A stretch of 47,839 nt of DNA from Dyella sp. EPa41. GTDB lineage: Bacteria > Pseudomonadota > Gammaproteobacteria > Xanthomonadales > Rhodanobacteraceae. The notes under the pieces are model-generated. The model saw only the letters and a list, made by a program, of their open reading frames with translations, did no database searches and had not been told where the DNA came from. Each line of letters opens with the position of its first letter. Position 1 is the first letter of the stretch. The translations under genes and the position numbers were made by a program. Below are positions 40,637 to 47,839 of this stretch, piece after piece. The DNA lies in assembly GCF_016586165.1 (NCBI RefSeq), contig NZ_BCPR01000034.1:1-47839 (forward strand), read 5' to 3'.

Positions 40637-42319
40637 TCAGCGGCGCGATTCGTTGGCGCTGAAACAGACGCGCCCCTGGCACGCCGAGCCGTTTTGCAGG
40701 GGCTGCTGGCTGCGACCGTCGGGGTTGTCGTCGGTCTGCACCCTGCGCTTGCGCAGTTCCATCACCAGCGGGGTGAGGTCGTTGATGCGGGCCTGGATGC
40801 GTGCGCGGGCGTAGTAGTCGAGATCCGGTCGCTTCAGCAGGCGCTTGAGCTGTTCCATGGCATCAAACGGACGGCCGGACAGATACGACGCATCGGCATA
40901 GGCCTCGCCGGCCCGCACCGTGTCGCCAGCCTTGTCGCTGGCCCGTGCATAGGTGCGGTAAAGCTCGGGTTCGTCGTTGTTGTCGAGCATCGGCATCAGC
41001 ATGGTGGCCGCCTGGCGGCCGTCGTCCTGGTTGCCGCCTTCGATGAGGGCCTTCGCGTAGCCCAATGCAATGGCGCGGTTGCGCGGCGATTGCTGGTTGA
41101 GTTCCGCATAGAGGCTGAGGGCTTCGGCGCGATGCCCGGCCTGCAGTTTGGCGTCGGCCATGGCCAGGCGCAGCACCTGGTTGCCCGGATGGGCCGTCAG
41201 CAGCGGCTGCAATTCTTCGGCGGCCTTGCTGCCGTTGTTGCTGCGTATCAGCGCGAGCGCGTAACCGTAGCGGTTGGACGGGATGTCGAAGCTGCGGTCG
41301 TTCTTCAGGCTGGAGGCGTAGTACGACGTCATCTGGCCCGGGTCGTTGGAAAGCACGCGGACGCGCTCGCGCATCAGCAGGAAGTTGTCCACGCCGTCCG
41401 TGTCGCGGTTGATCAGCGACGTGGGGTCCTTCACGAAGGCGATCGGCGCCGTGCTCTTTTCCCATTGCGTCTTGTCCAGCGTGGAGCCGCTGGGACGCTG
41501 CTTCTGGCGGGCCGCCAACGTGCCGGCGCGCGCCTTGGCGTCGCTGATGCGGTCCATCGTGACCGGATGGTCCTGCAGCAGTGCCGGGGTATCGCCCAGG
41601 TCGCCGCCGGTGCCCACGCGCAGCGTGTCTTCCATGCGACCGAAGAACGAGGCCATGGCGTTCGGATCGTAACCGGCATTGGCGAGCGTCTGGATGCCCG
41701 CGCGATCGGCTTCGATTTCATCCTTGCGGGTGAAGTTGATCTGGCGTTGCATCAGCAGGCCCTGTCCGCCCATCAGGATGGCGCCGGCCGCGTCGCCCGC
41801 ACCGGCGCCCGCGCCCGCGGCGATGGCGCCCAGCAGCACCAGCGCCATCAGCGGGGTGTCCTTCTTCGACGCCTCGAAGGCGCGTTGCAGGTGGTTCTGC
41901 GTGATGTGGCCGATTTCGTGGGCGATCACGCCGGCCAGCTCGCTCTCGTTGTTGGTCAGAACGATCAGGCCGGAATTCACCGCGATATAGCCGCCGGGGG
42001 CGGCGAACGCGTTGATGATGTTTTCCTTGGCGATGAAGAACTGGAAATGGTCCTTGGGTTTTTCGCTGCCCGAGACCAGGCGATAGCCGAGGTCGTTGAT
42101 GTAGTCGTCGAGCAGGGCATCGTCCAGCACCATGTCCAGCGCGCGCATCTGGCGCAGCATGGAGGCGCCGTAATTCTGGGCTTCCTGCGGGGAAATGAGC
42201 GCGTTGGCCGAGCTGCCGAGGTCGGGCAGGCGCACGTCGCGATCCTGCGCCTGGGCACTGAGCGTCAGGCCCGCGCAAACCAGGGCCGCCAGCAGGCGCG
42301 AAAGTGAAAGGCGGTTCAT
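40637..42319 (-). CDS. Periplasmic M48 metalloprotease with TPR region (BepA-like)
   Basis: The protein has 560 residues with a signal peptide (about 1-24, ending AQAQ). The zinc motif is HEIGH at 134-138, with the third ligand in EIEADRAGIQTLANAGYDP. A Gly/Ala-rich hydrophobic stretch (about 150-175) lies between them. The C-terminal half carries tetratricopeptide-like helices (ALALIRSNNGSKAAEELQPL, LSLYAELNQQSPRNRAIALG). This is the layout of BepA/YfgC, which assists or degrades outer-membrane proteins such as LptD. The start at 42319 is chosen because the signal peptide begins there. Confidence 0.88.
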   Translation of the reverse strand: MNRLSLSRLLAALVCAGLTLSAQAQDRDVRLPDLGSSANALISPQEAQNYGASMLRQMRALDMVLDDALLDDYINDLGYRLVSGSEKPKDHFQFFIAKENIINAFAAPGGYIAVNSGLIVLTNNESELAGVIAHEIGHITQNHLQRAFEASKKDTPLMALVLLGAIAAGAGAGAGDAAGAILMGGQGLLMQRQINFTRKDEIEADRAGIQTLANAGYDPNAMASFFGRMEDTLRVGTGGDLGDTPALLQDHPVTMDRISDAKARAGTLAARQKQRPSGSTLDKTQWEKSTAPIAFVKDPTSLINRDTDGVDNFLLMRERVRVLSNDPGQMTSYYASSLKNDRSFDIPSNRYGYALALIRSNNGSKAAEELQPLLTAHPGNQVLRLAMADAKLQAGHRAEALSLYAELNQQSPRNRAIALGYAKALIEGGNQDDGRQAATMLMPMLDNNDEPELYRTYARASDKAGDTVRAGEAYADASYLSGRPFDAMEQLKRLLKRPDLDYYARARIQARINDLTPLVMELRKRRVQTDDNPDGRSQQPLQNGSACQGRVCFSANESRR

Positions 42320-42580
42320 GGGCGTCCTGCCCCGGAAAACAGTGTCGACATGCGGTTTGCTGTCCTTGGATCGACCATGCGCCAGGACGGTCTGGGGCAC
42401 GGACGGCAACGGGGTCCTGGGGCGTGGGAGGCGGGGCGTGGTGCCATTCGCATAGGTCAGCGACAATACCATTGTGAGACACCCGCTGAAGGCGTCAGTT
42501 CAGCGTCCGTTGGCTTGTTTGGCAGGGTGGCCAGCCCCATCTTCAAACAATCGTATTAATTTCCGGTTTCGGAGTTTGTC

Positions 42581-42844
42581 GTGCCCAAGATCGAGGTCTA
42601 TTCCACCGCGGTGTGTCCTTACTGCGTGTCCGCCAAGAACCTGCTCAAGTCCAAGGGATTGGAATGGACGGAGGTGCGTGTCGACACCGACCCGGCCCAG
42701 CGCGAGGCGATGCTCGCGCGCAGCGGCGGCCGTCGCACGGTGCCGCAGATCTTCATCAACGGTCACCACGTGGGTGGCTTCGACGACCTTGCCGCCGCCG
42801 ACCGCAACGGCAAGCTGGCCCAGCTGCTGGAGACCATCGCATGA
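42581..42844 (+). CDS. grxC: Glutaredoxin 3
   Basis: This 87-residue dithiol glutaredoxin has the active site CPYC (Cys12, Cys15), the cis-Pro motif RTVPQIFING and GGFDDL for glutathione binding. It begins with GTG; GGAG lies six bases upstream, and no ATG fits the family N-terminus (PKIEVYSTAVCPYC). Its stop overlaps the ATG of the next gene (ATGA), indicating translational coupling. Confidence 0.95.
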   Translation: MPKIEVYSTAVCPYCVSAKNLLKSKGLEWTEVRVDTDPAQREAMLARSGGRRTVPQIFINGHHVGGFDDLAAADRNGKLAQLLETIA

Positions 42845-43245
42845 GCAAGCCCGCCGACGAGCAGGCCGGCAAGGACCGCGTGGCGGAGTTCACCGCGTTC
42901 CGCCAGCGCATGAACGAGCGCATCCTGTCCGAAGACAACCAGGTGGTGCGTCGCTTCTTCGCGCTCGACACCCAGACCTACAAGCCCGGCGCCCTGGACG
43001 TGAAGACCAAGGAACTGCTGGGCCTGGTGGCTTCGATGGTGCTGCGCTGCGATGACTGCATCAGCTACCACGTGGCCCAGTGCAAGGAAGCCGGCGTCAC
43101 GCGCGAGGAATTCTTCGAGACCTTCAGCGTGGGCCTGGTGGTGGGCGGCTCGATCGTGATTCCGCACCTGCGCCGCGCCGTGGACTTCCTCGACCAGCTC
43201 GAGTCCGGCGCCGCCGCCACGGCCGACTGCGCCAGCCACGGCTGA
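42841..43245 (+). CDS. Carboxymuconolactone decarboxylase (CMD)/AhpD-like protein
   Basis: The product is a 134-residue, all-helical protein of the CMD family. The redox motif is LRCDDCISYH (Cys70, Cys73, His77), the CxxC-x3-H pattern of AhpD-type peroxidase partners. It overlaps grxC by four bases, so the two thiol-active proteins are made together. A joint role in peroxide or disulfide reduction is inferred from this coupling. It differs in sequence from the AhpD-like protein at 44518. Confidence 0.88.
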   Translation: MSKPADEQAGKDRVAEFTAFRQRMNERILSEDNQVVRRFFALDTQTYKPGALDVKTKELLGLVASMVLRCDDCISYHVAQCKEAGVTREEFFETFSVGLVVGGSIVIPHLRRAVDFLDQLESGAAATADCASHG

Positions 43246-43373
43246 GCGCCGGGAAAGCGAGGCGGCTGGCTCCTTGCCGCTTCGTTGACGCGTGCGAGTT
43301 TATTCAATGCTGCATGCGAGGATTTGCAACGGCTCCCACGGGCGTCGCTCTGGCCGCACGCAGGCGCATCGGG

Positions 43374-43379
43374 GATAAT
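43374..43379 (+). promoter_or_regulatory. -10-like GATAAT upstream of icd
   Basis: GATAAT at 43374-43379 is a good -10 element; the -35 region (TGGCCG) is weak. It would start transcription near 43386, giving a 60-base leader that contains the small hairpin CCCCG-CTT-CGGGG (43404-43416). Confidence 0.4.
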
Positions 43380-43447
43380 TGAAGGGTTTCATGGCCCTGA
43401 TCTCCCCGCTTCGGGGCTGCACGATTCATATCCCAAGGAGTGTCCCC

Positions 43448-44461
43448 ATGAGCAAGACCATTGCCGTGATTCCGGGCGACGGCATCGGCCCCGAGATCAT
43501 GAAAGCCACGCTGCGCGTTCTCGACGCCCTGGACTGCGGTCTGTCCTACGAGTTCGTCGATGCCGGCATGGTCGCGCTGGAAAAGAGCGGTGATCTCCTG
43601 CCGCAGCCGACGCTCGACGCCATCGCCAAGCACAAGGTCGCCCTGAAGGGCCCGCTGACCACGCCGGTGGGCGGTGGCTTCACCTCGATCAACGTGACGC
43701 TGCGCCGCCACTTCGACCTGTACGCCAACGTGCGTCCGGCGATCAGCTTCCCGGGCACCAAGTCGCGCTTCGAGAACATCGACATCATCACGGTGCGCGA
43801 GAACACCGAAGGCGCGTACCTGTCCGAGGGCCAGTCGGTGTCCGAGGACGGCGAAACCGCGATCTCGATGGTGCGCAACACCCGCAAGGGCTCCAGCCGC
43901 ATCGTGCGCTACGCCTTCGAGCTGGCCGTGAAGAAGGGCCGCAAGAAGGTCACGGCCGTGCACAAGGCCAACATCATCAAGACCGCCTCGGGCCTGTTCC
44001 TCAACGTGGCGCGCGAGATCGCCAAGGAATACCCGCAGATCGAGTTCAACGAGATGATCGTTGACAACGCCTGCATGCAGCTTGTGATGAAGCCAGAACA
44101 GTTCGACGTGATCGTCACGACTAACCTGTTTGGCGACATCCTGTCCGACCTGTGCGCCGGCCTCGTCGGCGGCCTGGGCCTGGCTCCGGGCGACAACATC
44201 GGCACCGAAGCGGCCATCTTCGAGGCCGTGCACGGCTCCGCGCCGGACATCGCCGGCAAGGGCATCGCCAATCCGTGCGCGCTGCTGCTGGCGGCGGCCG
44301 ACATGCTCGATCACCTCGGCATGGTCGACAAGGGCGACAAGGTGCGCAACGCCATCCGCGACGTGATGACCAACGACCGCGACAGCGTGACGCCGGACAT
44401 CGGCGGCAAGGGCAGCACCGATACCTTCGGCGACGCCATCGTCAAGCGCGTGCGCGCCTGA
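43448..44461 (+). CDS. icd: NAD-dependent isocitrate dehydrogenase
   Basis: This 337-residue member of the isocitrate/isopropylmalate dehydrogenase family has the size of the NAD-dependent homodimeric enzyme of Xanthomonas. It decarboxylates isocitrate to 2-oxoglutarate in the TCA cycle. Key motifs are IPGDGIGPEI, TVRENTEGAYLSEGQ, VHKANIIKTASGLF, TTNLFGDILSDLCAG and EAVHGSAPDIAGKGIANP, which carry the substrate, metal and NAD sites. AAGGAG precedes the ATG. Homoisocitrate or isopropylmalate specificity cannot be excluded from sequence alone but is less likely. Confidence 0.88.
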   Translation: MSKTIAVIPGDGIGPEIMKATLRVLDALDCGLSYEFVDAGMVALEKSGDLLPQPTLDAIAKHKVALKGPLTTPVGGGFTSINVTLRRHFDLYANVRPAISFPGTKSRFENIDIITVRENTEGAYLSEGQSVSEDGETAISMVRNTRKGSSRIVRYAFELAVKKGRKKVTAVHKANIIKTASGLFLNVAREIAKEYPQIEFNEMIVDNACMQLVMKPEQFDVIVTTNLFGDILSDLCAGLVGGLGLAPGDNIGTEAAIFEAVHGSAPDIAGKGIANPCALLLAAADMLDHLGMVDKGDKVRNAIRDVMTNDRDSVTPDIGGKGSTDTFGDAIVKRVRA

Positions 44462-44479
44462 TCCTCGGTTCCGCGCAAT

Positions 44480-44513
44480 GGAAAAAGCCCCTCGTTCGAG
44501 GGGCTTTTTTTTG
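44480..44513. terminator. Bidirectional terminator between icd and the AhpD-like gene
   Basis: The stem AAAAAGCCCCTCG / CGAGGGGCTTTTT closes on a TT loop with an A run before and a T run after. It lies 18 bases after the icd stop and just before the stop of the convergent gene. Confidence 0.95.
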
Positions 44514-44517
44514 TGCC

Positions 44518-44988
44518 TCAGGCGGCCTGCTTCACCGGCGACTTGTAGCTTCCGGCCGGCGTCTGGAACGCGACGTTGATGCGATTCCAGGTGTTGATGA
44601 GGCCGACGAGCAGCGTAAGGTTGACCAGCTCCTCTTCGCTGAAGGCAGCACGTGCCAGCTCGTACACGTCGTCGGAAACACCGTGCTCACCGAGCCGTGT
44701 CACGGCTTCGCCCCAGGCCAGCGCCGCACGCTCCCGGTCGCTGTACAGGGATCCCGCTTCACGCCAGCCCGATACCAGGTAGAGGCGCTGCTCGATTTCG
44801 CCGGCAGCGCGCGCATCCTTGCTGTGCATGTCGAGGCAGTAGGCGCAACCGTTGATCTGCGATACCCGCAGCAGCATCAGCTCGACCATCGGCCGCTCGA
44901 GGCCGGCCTGGTGGTGTACCGCCTCGCCGAAATCGAGCAACGGCTTGATGGTCTGGAAATGCTTCATCACCGAAAGACGCTTGGACAT
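44518..44988 (-). CDS. CMD/AhpD-like protein, partner of the ECF41 sigma factor
   Basis: The protein has 156 residues. The redox motif is CAYCLDMH (Cys48, Cys51, His55), as in AhpD-like CMD proteins. The C-terminal part (EEELVNLTLLVGLINTWNRINVAF) is typical of the peroxidase-related subgroup. The start is set by AAGGAG six bases before the ATG at 44988. It lies 33 bases downstream of an ECF41 sigma-factor gene. CMD proteins are one of the three COE partner classes linked to ECF41, so this is its likely target. Confidence 0.92.
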   Translation of the reverse strand: MSKRLSVMKHFQTIKPLLDFGEAVHHQAGLERPMVELMLLRVSQINGCAYCLDMHSKDARAAGEIEQRLYLVSGWREAGSLYSDRERAALAWGEAVTRLGEHGVSDDVYELARAAFSEEELVNLTLLVGLINTWNRINVAFQTPAGSYKSPVKQAA

Positions 44989-45021
44989 GGGGGACTCCTT
45001 GAACGCGGCCACCACGGCCGC

Positions 45022-45921
45022 TCATGACAAGGACGTACCGGCCTGCGGATTCGTGACAGCCGCCAGGCGAGCGAGTTTTTCGGGGTTGCGCAGCGAGTGG
45101 ATGCTGGTGATGCGTTCGCCGTCGGTCTCGATCCACGCCACCGTCGCCAGCTTGGCGTCCACCCAGGTCAACAGGGCAGGGGCGCCATTGATCCACTGCA
45201 GGCGATGCACGATCGGCAGGTCGCGATAGCGCTGCGCGATGATCGAGTACAGCCGCACCACGCGATCGCCGCCATGCAGCGGGCGGAGCGTGGCCCTGAC
45301 CTTGCCGCCGCCATCGGCGAGATGGACCGCGTCCGCCGCGAACAACGCCTGTAGCGCGGGCACGTTCGCCTGCTCTAGTGCGTCGCGGAACTTCTCCAGC
45401 AATCGTCGTTGCACCTCCGGCGCATGCGTGAAACGGGGGCGGCCTTCGCGCAGCCGCTGCCGTGCGCGATGCACGCGCTGGCGGCAGGCGTCCTCGGCGA
45501 TCTGCAGCATCCGGGCCGCCTCGGCATGGCTGTAGTCAAAGACCTGCACGAGCAGGAAGGCGGCGCGTTCCTCCGGGCTGAGACGTTCGAGCAAGGCGAT
45601 GAAAGAGAGGGAAAGGCTTTCCACGCGCTCCAGCGCCGCTTCGGGCTGTTCGGTGTCTTCCACCAAGGGCTCGGGCAGCCAGGGGCCGGTGTAGTGCTCA
45701 CGCTCGGTCTTGGCGCGGCGCAGGCGGTCCAGCGCGATGCGCGTGGTGACCGTCACCAGCCAGGCCTCGGCGTCATCGAGCGCGTCGGTTTCCTGCTGAT
45801 GCCAGCGCAGCCAGGCATCGTGCAGGACGTCTTCGGCGTCGGCCTGCGTGCCGAGCATGCGATAGGCCAGCCCCAGAAGGCGGGGCCGGTGTTGCTGGAA
45901 AAGAGCGGTGGCGCGGTCCAT
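45022..45921 (-). CDS. ECF41-group sigma factor with C-terminal SnoaL-like extension
   Basis: The product (299 aa) has sigma region 2 at about 10-75 and region 4 at about 105-160, followed by a SnoaL/NTF2-like domain. ECF41 hallmarks are all present: WLPEP in the linker (81-85), DGGGK (203-207) and NPEKL (279-283). In this group the extension replaces an anti-sigma factor. The ATG at 45921 follows GAGGAA; a GTG at 45943-45945 would lie at the predicted transcription start. A matching ECF41-type promoter lies just upstream (45951-45977). Confidence 0.93.
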   Translation of the reverse strand: MDRATALFQQHRPRLLGLAYRMLGTQADAEDVLHDAWLRWHQQETDALDDAEAWLVTVTTRIALDRLRRAKTEREHYTGPWLPEPLVEDTEQPEAALERVESLSLSFIALLERLSPEERAAFLLVQVFDYSHAEAARMLQIAEDACRQRVHRARQRLREGRPRFTHAPEVQRRLLEKFRDALEQANVPALQALFAADAVHLADGGGKVRATLRPLHGGDRVVRLYSIIAQRYRDLPIVHRLQWINGAPALLTWVDAKLATVAWIETDGERITSIHSLRNPEKLARLAAVTNPQAGTSLS

Positions 45922-45950
45922 GGACGGTTCCTCGGGAGACTCCACTCAAG

Positions 45951-45977
45951 GACGCGCGAGACCGGCGGTTCGTGACC
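45951..45977 (-). promoter_or_regulatory. Candidate ECF41 autoregulatory promoter
   Basis: On the minus strand GGTCACG (45977-45971) is followed after exactly 16 bases by CGTC (45954-45951). The published ECF41 pattern is TGTCACA in the -35 region and CGTC in the -10 region. Five of seven -35 positions and all -10 positions match. Transcription would start near 45945, about 25 bases before the sigma-factor ATG. Confidence 0.6.
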
Positions 45978-45979
45978 GG

Positions 45980-46924
45980 TCAGTGCACCAGCGGCCAGGG
46001 CGCCAGGAAGATCAGCCAGATCAGCAGCAGCATGCCGATGTACTTGGCAACGCGGAACAGCTTCGGGTGCCTCTTCTTGAAGGCACGATTGCGCTCGCGG
46101 CCGCGCTGGTTGAGCGCGAACATGCGGTTCACGAAGCCGGTTTTCTCTTCCGGCGACTCGGTGTTGGGCGACGCGGTGATCTTGCCCATGAAGGCGCCGA
46201 CGCGATGGTTGATCGCGTTCATGAAGCGTGTGCGCAGCGGGCGCTCCACGTCCGCGAACAGGATCACGCGGGTCTGGTCGGTGCGGTTCTCGGCCCAGTG
46301 CACGTAGGTTTCGTCGAACACCACGTCCTTGCCGTCGCCCCAGCTGTGGATCTCGCCGTCGACGAAGATGCGGCAATCCTCCGAGTTGGGTGTGATCAGG
46401 CCGAGGTGGTAGCGCAACGACCCGGCGAACGGATCGCGATGCGGATTGAGCTTGCTGCCCGGCGGCAACAACGCAAACATCGCCGCCTTCACGCTGGGGA
46501 TGGCGTTGAGCAGCTCCACCGTCTTCGGGCACAGCGCCTCGGCGGACGACAGCGGTTCGCCGTACCACTTGAGGTAGAAACGCTTCCAGCCTTGCTTGAA
46601 GAAGCTGTTGAAGCTGGCGTCGTTGTGTTTCTCGGCGGCGCGGATGTAGCCCTCGTCGAACAGGTGCAGCGCTTCCTCGCGGATGGCCTGCCAGTTCGCC
46701 TGCAGCAGATCGAGTTGCGGGAAGCCGCGACGGTCGAGGATGGGCGTGGCCGGCACCGCCGAGAACGCATACATCAGCAGGTTGTACGGCGCGAACACCG
46801 CCGAGTGATCGACCAGCTGGCGATCGAAGCGCAGCTTGGCGCGACCGCGCAGGTGCACCAGCAGCACGCAGAACACGAACACCAGCAACAGGAGCAGCAG
46901 AACGAGGCGCGGGGCGAGGATCAT
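45980..46924 (-). CDS. lpxO: Lipid A 2-hydroxylase LpxO (Asp/Asn beta-hydroxylase family)
   Basis: The product (314 aa) is an Fe(II)/2-oxoglutarate-dependent oxygenase that adds a 2-hydroxyl to a lipid A acyl chain. The N-terminal transmembrane helix is at about 3-24 and a C-terminal hydrophobic segment at about 292-312. The iron triad is His162-x-Asp164 (NPHRDPF) and His209 (YVHWAEN), with Arg219 for 2-oxoglutarate. Length and termini match LpxO. The start is an ATG at the hydrophobic N-terminus. The gene ends three bases before the ECF41-type promoter. Confidence 0.9.
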   Translation of the reverse strand: MILAPRLVLLLLLLVFVFCVLLVHLRGRAKLRFDRQLVDHSAVFAPYNLLMYAFSAVPATPILDRRGFPQLDLLQANWQAIREEALHLFDEGYIRAAEKHNDASFNSFFKQGWKRFYLKWYGEPLSSAEALCPKTVELLNAIPSVKAAMFALLPPGSKLNPHRDPFAGSLRYHLGLITPNSEDCRIFVDGEIHSWGDGKDVVFDETYVHWAENRTDQTRVILFADVERPLRTRFMNAINHRVGAFMGKITASPNTESPEEKTGFVNRMFALNQRGRERNRAFKKRHPKLFRVAKYIGMLLLIWLIFLAPWPLVH

Positions 46925-47007
46925 GGACGAGGACGCAGCGAGAGGTCGAAGTGGCTAGTGTAACTCCTGGCCCGTCACGGGCCCGGCGCTACGGTTCAGG
47001 CAGGAAG

Positions 47008-47794
47008 TCAGTGCCCAAGGACATGCACCGGCCCGCCGCCCGGGCGGTAGCTGCGTGCCAGCGCGCGATGGACGTAGGCCACTGCGCGTCGCACGGACGA
47101 GCGCGGCGCGTGTCCCTTGGCCAGTTCCGCGGCGATGGCGGAGGCCAGCGTGCAGCCCGTGCCATGGCCTTCGACGGCCAGCCGCGGATGGCGCAGCTCC
47201 ATGACGCCCTTGGCGTCGTAGAAGCGATCCACCACCTCGCGTTCGTTGGAGTGGCCGCCCTTGAGCAATACGGCTGTCGCGCCGAGTTCGAGCAACGATT
47301 GCCCTGCCTTGTCGTAATCCCCGGGGCCGCGCAGCTTGCGTCCGAGCAGGGCCTCGGCCTCGGGCAGGTTGGGCGTGAGGATGTCCGCGAGCGGAATCAA
47401 TTCCTCCACCATGGCCTCCACCGCGTCCTCATCGAGCAGGCGCGCACCGCTGGTGGAGATCATCACCGGATCGACCACCAGCCAGGCCGGCTTGCGCGTG
47501 CTCATCTCCTTCGCCACCAGGCGCGTGACCGACGCGCTGCCCAGCATGCCGGTCTTCACCGCGCCAATGGGGAAATCATCGAACACCGCGTCGAGCTGGC
47601 TGCGGATGTGCTTGAGCGGCACGGTATGCACCGCGGTGACGCCGCGGGTGTTCTGCGAGGTGACCGCCGCGATCACGGACAGCCCGTGCACCTCGCGCGC
47701 ATGGAACGTCTTCAGGTCGGCCTGGATACCCGCGCCACCGCCGGAATCGGAGCCGGCGATGGTGAGGGCGAGTGGGAGGGGGCGGAGAGGGCAT
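47008..47794 (-). CDS. thiD: Hydroxymethylpyrimidine/phosphomethylpyrimidine kinase, apparent frameshift near the start
   Basis: ThiD phosphorylates HMP and HMP-P in thiamine synthesis. The ribokinase-type motifs TIAGSDSGGGAGIQADLKTF and the late GHGTGCTLASAIAAELAKG are present, and the reading frame from the former to the stop at 47008 is open. No in-frame start codon exists before this motif. The ATG at 47794 is one base out of frame; deleting one base in the run of five G at 47778-47782 would give MPSPPLPLALTIAGSD, the expected N-terminus. GATAAT just upstream of the ATG on the minus strand would be its -10. This is either a sequencing error or a real frameshift. Confidence 0.8.
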
Positions 47795-47839
47795 GGTTGA
47801 GTAGGTCGGTTGCAATGCCGACCATTATCGCCCTGGATG

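Noticed and set aside
47690..47839. A TPP riboswitch upstream of thiD
   Set aside because: The 45 bases upstream of the ATG inside the window show no THI-box pattern, and the rest is outside the window.

Overview
The window is 47.8 kb of GC-rich (roughly two-thirds GC by eye), densely coded bacterial chromosome. The order recA - recX - alaS - csrA - tRNA-Ser(GCU), the phoB-phoR-ppk-ppx cluster, a homodimeric-type NAD isocitrate dehydrogenase, lpxO and a lone phaB point to a gammaproteobacterium of the Xanthomonadales/Lysobacterales, most likely Rhodanobacteraceae (Dyella/Luteibacter/Rhodanobacter-like). This placement is inference from gene content and order; no database search was possible. 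I see no prophage, transposase, integrase, CRISPR array or plasmid function.

Layout. 1-2.4 kb: the 5' end of a Pro-rich secreted protein, an AlkZ/YcaQ-like DNA glycosylase and a lipoprotein. 2.7-3.5 kb: two tandem cold-shock proteins, each closed by a strong terminator. 3.5-10.1 kb: an alpha/beta hydrolase, an Old Yellow Enzyme + pirin + Mpo1-like group, a CxxCH membrane protein, tcdA, phaB and gluQ. 10.3-13.2 kb: htpX and htpG. 13.4-16.1 kb: AEC transporter, DUF4440-like protein, a 120-bp-period REP array, hslR and a response regulator. 16.2-22.8 kb: katG, a PRC-barrel-like protein, xth and mutS (oxidative stress and DNA repair). 23.0-25.5 kb: a translationally overlapping pair of a secreted amidohydrolase and an M19-family protein that lacks canonical metal ligands. 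25.6-31.8 kb: pncC, then recA, a membrane-anchored DUF442 protein, a 51-aa membrane protein, recX, alaS and csrA. 31.9-33.9 kb: tRNA-Ser, a structured intergenic region, a methyltransferase and lpxH. 33.9-40.5 kb, minus strand: PPIase, ppx, ppk, phoR, phoB (phosphate and polyphosphate control). 40.6-47.8 kb: a BepA-like protease, grxC + CMD-family protein, icd, an ECF41 sigma factor with its AhpD-like partner, lpxO and thiD.

How the genes work together. Most are housekeeping genes with a stress theme: protein quality control (htpX, htpG, hslR, BepA-like, PPIase), peroxide and thiol defence (katG, grxC, AhpD-like proteins), DNA repair (AlkZ-like, xth, mutS, recA/recX) and phosphate response (phoBR-ppk-ppx). 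The non-coding sequence is more unusual than the genes. It holds a ~168-bp imperfect inverted repeat in front of recA, a 28-bp perfect palindrome fused to the 3' end of tRNA-Ser, REP elements whose stems show compensatory base changes, structured csrA and csp leaders, an OxyR-like tetrad site near katG, a sigma-32-like promoter before htpX and an ECF41-type promoter in front of the ECF41 gene. thiD shows an apparent one-base frameshift in a homopolymer close to its start.
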